64,000 nucleotides of DNA from Mycolicibacterium sp. TUM20985 (lineage in GTDB: Bacteria > Actinomycetota > Actinomycetes > Mycobacteriales > Mycobacteriaceae), in contig NZ_AP027291.1 in assembly GCF_030295745.1 (NCBI RefSeq), forward strand, positions 5,518,001-5,582,000, given 5' to 3'. The position numbers and the translations under genes are program-made. Under the pieces are notes generated by a model. That model saw only the letters and a program-made list of their open reading frames with translations. It ran no database searches and was not told the DNA's origin. Positions 59,713 through 64,000 of the stretch are shown here, one piece after another; the first letter of the stretch is position 1; the number at the start of each line of letters is the position of its first letter.

Positions 59713-61229
59713 GAGTACTTCTTGATCAGCTCCTGCTTGTACAGCTTGCCCGTATCGGTGCGCGGCAACTGCGCCTCGAACGATATCGACCGCGGGCACT
59801 TGTAGTGCGACAGCCGATCCCGCAGCCAGGTCAGCAGCTCGCCGGCGAAGGCGTCGGTGGCGTCGGCCTGGTCCACCGTCTGCACGACCCCCTTGACGCG
59901 CTGGCCCATCTCCTCGTCCGGGATGCCGAACACGGCGGCGTCCATCACCAACGGATGCGTCACCAACACGTTCTCCGCCTCCTGCGGGTAGATGTTCACG
60001 CCACCGGAGATGATCATGTGATGCCGTCGATCGGTCAGGAAGAGGTAACCGTCGTCGTCGAGATAGCCGATGTCCCCCACCGTCTTCCACCCGCGGGCGT
60101 CGCGCGAGGACGCCGTCTTGCCGGGGTCGTTGAGATACTCGAAGTCGAACCCGCCCTCGAAGTAGATCTCCCCGGCCTGACCGGCGGGCAGCTCGTTGCC
60201 CTCCTCGTCGAGAATGTGCAGCACGCCCGTCATCGGCTTGCCGACCGATCCCGGGTGGGTCAGCCAGTCCTCGGCGGTGATGAGCGTGGAGCCGATGGCC
60301 TCCGAGGAGGCGTAGTACTCGTCGATGATGGGGCCCCACCAGTCGATCATCTGCTTCTTGATCTCCACCGGGCACGGCGCCGCGGCATGCATGACTCGCT
60401 CCAGACTGCTGACGTCGTACGAATCACGAACGGCCTGAGGCAGTTTCAGCATCCGTGTGAACATCACCGGGACGAACTGGCCGTGCGTGATCCGGTACTT
60501 CTGGATGACCTCCAGTGTCGCCACGGGATCGAACTTCTCCAGGATCACGGTGGTGATGCCGCCGGCCTGCGTCTGCATCGACCACACCGACGGAGCGGTG
60601 TGGTACAGCGGCGCCGGACTCAGATAGACGGCGTCGGGGTGCATCCAGAACGCGACGAGCGCCGCCATCAAACCCGGCACCTCGGCGGGCGGTAGGTGCG
60701 GCAGTTCGCGCTTGATGCCCTTCGGCCGACCGGTGGTTCCCGAGGAGTACTGCAGCAGATCGCCCTCGATCTCGTCGTCGAGCGGGGTAACGGGTTGGTC
60801 GGCAACGCATTCCGGATACCGCTGCCACCCGTCCAGTTCCCCGTCGACGATGAGTCGAATGGCGGGAAGCCCGTTGGGCAGCTCCGCACCCAGACCGGCG
60901 AGGGTGTCCAGCAGGCCGCCGGAGCCGACGATTGCCTTCGCGTTGCTGTTGTCGACGATGTAGGCGACCTCGGCCGCCGTCAGGTGGGTGTTGATCGGCA
61001 CGTAGTACAGCCCCGCCCGGCGCGCCGCCCACATCACGGCGTGCATGTGCTCGCTGTTCTCCATGAGGATCGCCACCGCGTCGCCCTCGACGAGGCCGGC
61101 CGAGCGGAACAGATGCGCCAGTTGATTCGCCCTGGCCTCCAACTCACCGAACGTGACCACCACACCGGACGGATGCATGATGATGGCCGGCTTGTCGGGG
61201 GTCGCTGCGGCGGTCTCGCGAATCTGCAT
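59709..61229 (-). CDS. Acyl-CoA ligase (FadD4-like)
   Basis: The 506-residue adenylate-forming ligase has QYSSGTTGRPKGIKR, the adenine motif DEYYASSEAIGST, the hinge TDRRHHMIISGGVNIYP and the catalytic lysine in DTGKLYKQEL. It would activate the acid that the cluster degrades. It leads a two-gene leftward operon with the crotonase. ATG 61229 follows a TAGAGT -10 by six bases, so the mRNA is probably leaderless. Gene order supports fadD4 (Rv0214). Confidence 0.88.
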   Translation of the reverse strand: MQIRETAAATPDKPAIIMHPSGVVVTFGELEARANQLAHLFRSAGLVEGDAVAILMENSEHMHAVMWAARRAGLYYVPINTHLTAAEVAYIVDNSNAKAIVGSGGLLDTLAGLGAELPNGLPAIRLIVDGELDGWQRYPECVADQPVTPLDDEIEGDLLQYSSGTTGRPKGIKRELPHLPPAEVPGLMAALVAFWMHPDAVYLSPAPLYHTAPSVWSMQTQAGGITTVILEKFDPVATLEVIQKYRITHGQFVPVMFTRMLKLPQAVRDSYDVSSLERVMHAAAPCPVEIKKQMIDWWGPIIDEYYASSEAIGSTLITAEDWLTHPGSVGKPMTGVLHILDEEGNELPAGQAGEIYFEGGFDFEYLNDPGKTASSRDARGWKTVGDIGYLDDDGYLFLTDRRHHMIISGGVNIYPQEAENVLVTHPLVMDAAVFGIPDEEMGQRVKGVVQTVDQADATDAFAGELLTWLRDRLSHYKCPRSISFEAQLPRTDTGKLYKQELIKKYS

Positions 61230-61235
61230 GAGGTG

Positions 61236-61268
61236 ACTCTACGACGACCGAAGTTGACGGGTGTCAAC
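61236..61268 (-). promoter_or_regulatory. Leaderless promoter and inverted repeat for the ligase operon
   Basis: On the minus strand TAGAGT (61241-61236) is the -10, six bases from the ATG. GTTGAC (61253-61258) and GTCAAC (61263-61268) form a perfect 6-bp inverted repeat around GGGT, overlying the -35 region and including a TTGACA. A repressor could bind here; the GntR gene at 58019 is a candidate but this is not a typical GntR site. Confidence 0.5.
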
Positions 61269-61286
61269 CAGGTCACCACACCCGGC

Positions 61287-61343
61287 CGAGCAGACGTAAA
61301 AGGCCCTGGATCACGTGGATCGAGGGCCTTTTACGTCTGCTCG
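61287..61343 (-). terminator. Strong terminator downstream of pckA, 21-bp perfect stem
   Basis: The left arm (61287-61307) and right arm (61323-61343) are perfectly complementary over 21 bp around a 15-nt loop. The stem interior reads AAAAGGCCCT / AGGGCCTTTT. It lies 25 bp after the pckA stop and should stop transcription before the ligase promoter. It is the longest perfect hairpin I found in the window. Confidence 0.88.
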
Positions 61344-61367
61344 CGCACGCTCGCGGGGGCTAGGGGG

Positions 61368-63200
61368 TTAGTCGGCGTCGGCCAGTCGCTGCTTCAGCGC
61401 GTCGAACTCGTCCTTGATGCCGGTCGGCAGCTTCTCGCCGACGAACTCGAACCACTCCTCGATCAGCGGGATTTCCTTGCGCCATTCCTCGGCGTTGACG
61501 GCTAGCGCCTCGTCGACGTCGGAGGCGTCCACGTTCAGGCCCTCGAGGTCCAGATCGGCTGCGGTCGGCACGATTCCGATCGGCGTCGACTTCCCGTCCG
61601 CGCGGTGCTCGATGCGATCGATCGCCCACTTCAGCACGCGGCTGTTCTCGCCGAAGCCCGGCCAGAGGAACCGGCCGTTGTCGCCGCGGCGGAACCAGTT
61701 CACGAAGAACACGGCGGGCATCTTCGACTCGTCGGCGCTCTTGCCGACGTCGATCCAGTGCTGCATGTAGTCGCCCACGTTGTAACCGATGAACGGCAGC
61801 ATGGCCATCGGGTCGCGGCGGACGGTGCCGACCTTGCCCTCGGCGGCGGCAGTGGTCTCGGAGCCAAGGGTGGCGCCGATGAACACACCGTGCTGCCAGT
61901 CGCGGGCCTGGGTGATCAGCGGAACGGTCGTCTTGCGGCGGCCACCGAACAGGATCGCCGAGATCGGCACGCCCTGCGGGTCATCCCACTCGGGGGCCAG
62001 TGTCGGGCACTGCGAGATCGGGGTGCAGTAGCGCGAATTCGGGTGCGCAGCCTTGCTTTCCGTCTCCCGTAAATTCCAGTCCTGGCCCTTCCAGTCGATC
62101 AGGTGGTCGGGCTCGCCCTCGAGACCCTCCCACCACACGTCACCGTCATCGGTCCTGGCGACGTTGGTGAAGACGGTGTTACCCGCGGCGATCGTCTTCA
62201 TCGCATTCGGGTTGGAGTCCCAATTGGTGCCCGGCGCGACGCCGAAGAAGCCGAACTCCGGGTTGACGGCGTAGAGCCTGCCGTCCTTGCCGAAGCGCAT
62301 CCACGCAATGTCGTCACCGACGGTCTCGGCACGCCAGCCGGGGATCGTCGGCTGCAGCATCGCCAGGTTGGTCTTACCGCACGCCGACGGGAACGCCGCG
62401 GCGATGAAGTAGGCCTTGTTCTCCGGCGAGATCAGCTTGAGGATCAGCATGTGCTCGGCGAGCCAGCCCTCGTCGTGGGCCATCGCCGACGCGATCCGCA
62501 GCGAGTAGCACTTCTTGCCCAGCAGCGCGTTGCCGCCGTATCCGGATCCGTAGCTCCAGATCTCGCGGGTCTCGGGAAAGTGGGTGATGTACTTGGTGTC
62601 GTTGCAGGGCCACGGCACGTCGGCCTGGCCCTCCTCCAGCGGAGCGCCGATCGAGTGCAGCGCCTTGACGAAGAACCCGTCATCGCCGATCTTGTCGAGC
62701 GCGGCCTTGCCCATCCGCGTCATGGTCCGCATCGAGACGACGACGTATTCGGAGTCGGTGATCTCGACGCCGAGCTTGGGATCATCGGCACCGAGGGGAC
62801 CCATGCAGAACGGCACCACCCACAGCGTCCGGCCGCGCATCGAACCGCGGTACAGACCGCTCATCAGCGCCCGCATCTCGGCGGGATCCATCCAGTTGTT
62901 GGTCGGGCCCGCATCGATCTCGCGGGCCGAACAGATGAAGGTCCTGGACTCGACGCGCGCCACGTCGGACGGATCGGACAGCGCCAAGTAGGAGTTCGGC
63001 TGCTTCTTGTCGTTGAGCTTCTGGAAGGTGCCCGCCTCGACGAGCTGGGCGCAGAGGCGCTCGTACTCCTCGTCGGAACCATCGGCGAACATCACGCGGT
63101 CGGGCTGAGTCAGCTCGGCAACCTCGCGAACCCAGGCGAGCAGCCCCTCGTGTTTGGTCGGCGCATTGTCCAGACCGGGAATGGTCGCTGAGGTCATCAA
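61368..63200 (-). CDS. pckA: Phosphoenolpyruvate carboxykinase (GTP)
   Basis: This 610-residue GTP-type PEPCK converts oxaloacetate and GTP to phosphoenolpyruvate in gluconeogenesis. The kinase-1 loop FPSACGKTNLAML carries the reactive cysteine, the kinase-2 region and substrate loops are intact (SYGSGYGGNALLGKKCY; NWFRRGDNGRFLWPGFGEN), and the length matches M. tuberculosis PckA (~609). An AGGAGA ribosome site precedes the ATG. Growth on lipids and acetate depends on this step, which suits the surrounding catabolic genes. Confidence 0.96.
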   Translation of the reverse strand: MMTSATIPGLDNAPTKHEGLLAWVREVAELTQPDRVMFADGSDEEYERLCAQLVEAGTFQKLNDKKQPNSYLALSDPSDVARVESRTFICSAREIDAGPTNNWMDPAEMRALMSGLYRGSMRGRTLWVVPFCMGPLGADDPKLGVEITDSEYVVVSMRTMTRMGKAALDKIGDDGFFVKALHSIGAPLEEGQADVPWPCNDTKYITHFPETREIWSYGSGYGGNALLGKKCYSLRIASAMAHDEGWLAEHMLILKLISPENKAYFIAAAFPSACGKTNLAMLQPTIPGWRAETVGDDIAWMRFGKDGRLYAVNPEFGFFGVAPGTNWDSNPNAMKTIAAGNTVFTNVARTDDGDVWWEGLEGEPDHLIDWKGQDWNLRETESKAAHPNSRYCTPISQCPTLAPEWDDPQGVPISAILFGGRRKTTVPLITQARDWQHGVFIGATLGSETTAAAEGKVGTVRRDPMAMLPFIGYNVGDYMQHWIDVGKSADESKMPAVFFVNWFRRGDNGRFLWPGFGENSRVLKWAIDRIEHRADGKSTPIGIVPTAADLDLEGLNVDASDVDEALAVNAEEWRKEIPLIEEWFEFVGEKLPTGIKDEFDALKQRLADAD

Positions 63201-63251
63201 AATCTCCTGCTGGCGGTCTCGGTTATACCTGGCTTGAGGTTAACGTGGGTG

Positions 63252-63279
63252 ACATACCCGCGGTAAATCGGGAGTATGT
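63252..63279. promoter_or_regulatory. Inverted repeat upstream of pckA
   Basis: ACATAC (63252-63257) and GTATGT (63274-63279) are perfect 6-bp arms. CCG/CGG pairs extend the symmetry inwards with one bulged base. It lies 52 bp before the pckA start, close to a TATAAC -10-like hexamer on the minus strand. It may be an operator for carbon-source control. Confidence 0.35.
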
Positions 63280-63300
63280 CCGTTGTCTCACAGGAACGAT

Positions 63301-64000
63301 TCAGATTGGCGATTCCGGCAGAATCGACGGCGAAATTCCGGCGAGCTCCCCATTCGTACTGGTCAGTAACATTTCCGACCGGGTTTCCGCCCCCGCGAAA
63401 TCCAGGGCCAGCAGCCGCTCCGCGACCACCGCTTCGGCGTGCCACCGCACCGCCCCCACCACCTCGGTGACCCATCGGTCGAGCAACGCGCGCTCGTGCA
63501 GCAGACCCCGGGTACGCACCACCCACGCCATCAGAGCCAGCCCCATGGCCGCGCCCGCCGCCCATCCCGCGGCCGCCAGTCCCGGCGCGATACCCGCGAG
63601 GAGCCGGCTCGACGCCAGGGCGATCCCCAGTCCGAAGCCGACGCCGAGCACCGCCATCAGCCGGCCCTCCAATCCCCGCGCCGACGCCGGCGACCGGCTC
63701 ACCCCGGGCGGGGGACGATGGATTGGCGCGGGCGGGTCGACCCCGAGTGCGGTGGCGGCGGCGTCGATGGCGCGGGTGATCTCCACGTCCAGCCCGGCGA
63801 GGAACTGGTCGACCCTCCCCCGCGCAAGTGTCTCGAATGCCACCGATCCGCCGACGGGAACTGCCGACGCGGCGTCGCGAAGTTCGGCCCGCAGCTCGGC
63901 GCACCCGTCCCTGACGAAGCGCAACAGGCCTAGGCGGGCGCGCTGGAGCACTCCTCTGGCCGCCGACGCCCGTCGCGCGGCGGCAACACGGCCCCGCGAT
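63301..64000 (-). CDS. Membrane protein of unknown function (partial, N-terminus outside)
   Basis: The reading frame is open to the right edge, so the GTG at 63951 is probably internal. About 233 C-terminal residues are visible: a helical region, two adjoining hydrophobic segments (about 63480-63660) and a tail ending SILPESPI. By position before pckA it corresponds to M. tuberculosis Rv0210, which has no known function. I recognise no enzymatic motif. Confidence 0.65.
   Translation of the reverse strand, partial: SRGRVAAARRASAARGVLQRARLGLLRFVRDGCAELRAELRDAASAVPVGGSVAFETLARGRVDQFLAGLDVEITRAIDAAATALGVDPPAPIHRPPPGVSRSPASARGLEGRLMAVLGVGFGLGIALASSRLLAGIAPGLAAAGWAAGAAMGLALMAWVVRTRGLLHERALLDRWVTEVVGAVRWHAEAVVAERLLALDFAGAETRSEMLLTSTNGELAGISPSILPESPI

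Noticed and set aside
59713..60375. Upstream extension of the crotonase frame into the ligase gene
   Set aside because: The residues before GTG 59712 are low-complexity Arg/Gly-rich, and the frame there is a shadow of the ligase.
1..64000. CRISPR arrays, transposases, integrases, tRNA or rRNA genes
   Set aside because: No direct-repeat spacer pattern, transposase motif or tRNA-like cloverleaf was found in any intergenic space. All gaps are under 300 bases.

Overview
The window is a GC-rich, densely coded actinobacterial chromosome segment. It almost certainly comes from a non-tuberculous, probably environmental Mycobacterium/Mycolicibacterium. The main evidence is recognisable mycobacterial genes in conserved order: fadA2, fabG4-htdX, lpqI, aftD with its DUF2613 companion, php, then the block equivalent to M. 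tuberculosis Rv0228 to Rv0223c, and at the far end pckA. Every strand is flipped relative to M. tuberculosis, so the window reads backwards along that map. Many starts lie 6-7 bases after a TANNNT -10 hexamer, the arrangement of mycobacterial leaderless transcripts. Orthology statements come from recalled protein families and gene order; no search was run.

Region by region. (1) 1-3.9 kb: the end of an unidentified gene, a convergent hairpin, then divergent fadA2 and fabG4-htdX (lipid thiolase, reductase, dehydratase) around a promoter with two inverted repeats. (2) 4.0-7.8 kb: a leftward unit of lpqI/nagZ (cell-wall recycling), a TetR regulator and an ABC exporter. (3) 7.9-14.8 kb: a membrane-anchored pseudokinase, a 57-residue DUF2613 protein, the giant arabinofuranosyltransferase AftD and the lactonase Php. 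(4) 14.9-23.4 kb: envelope genes (acyltransferase, DUF3068 protein, polytopic membrane proteins, GT4 glycosyltransferase, methyltransferase) and an aldehyde dehydrogenase behind an 8+8 bp inverted repeat. (5) 23.4-36.1 kb: two tandem FadE5-type acyl-CoA dehydrogenases, a TetR gene behind a small upstream ORF, an AraC/RibD-like pair, a two-subunit acyl-CoA dehydrogenase, a secreted protein, and an acyltransferase-fadD12-lipO operon preceded by a strong KstR box. (6) 36.1-44.1 kb: a secreted DUF4185 protein, the lipC-WS/DGAT pair, a double-length acyl-CoA dehydrogenase and a septum-formation-family protein.

(7) 44.1-51.2 kb is a phosphonate-use locus. A four-part PhnSTUV-like importer, a phosphonatase-like HAD hydrolase and a FAD amine oxidoreductase run leftward. 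A PhnZ-like HD-domain oxygenase and a HutC-type GntR regulator run rightward. A perfect 18-bp GntR-type operator sits between the two units. There is no PhnW transaminase and no PhnY hydroxylase, so the substrate and chemistry are open. (8) 51.2-61.3 kb is an acyl-CoA catabolic cluster built on the lipW / Rv0216 / fadE3 / fadD4 framework, with extra genes (bicupin, amidohydrolase, CaiB-type CoA-transferase, GntR regulator, crotonase). The CoA-transferase and the crotonase both appear circularly permuted, which makes this the most unusual pathway in the window. (9) 61.4-64.0 kb: GTP-type PEP carboxykinase with a 21-bp-stem terminator, and the end of an upstream membrane protein that runs off the window.

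No rRNA, tRNA, insertion sequence, CRISPR array or prophage was seen, and no stretch over 300 bases lacks a gene.
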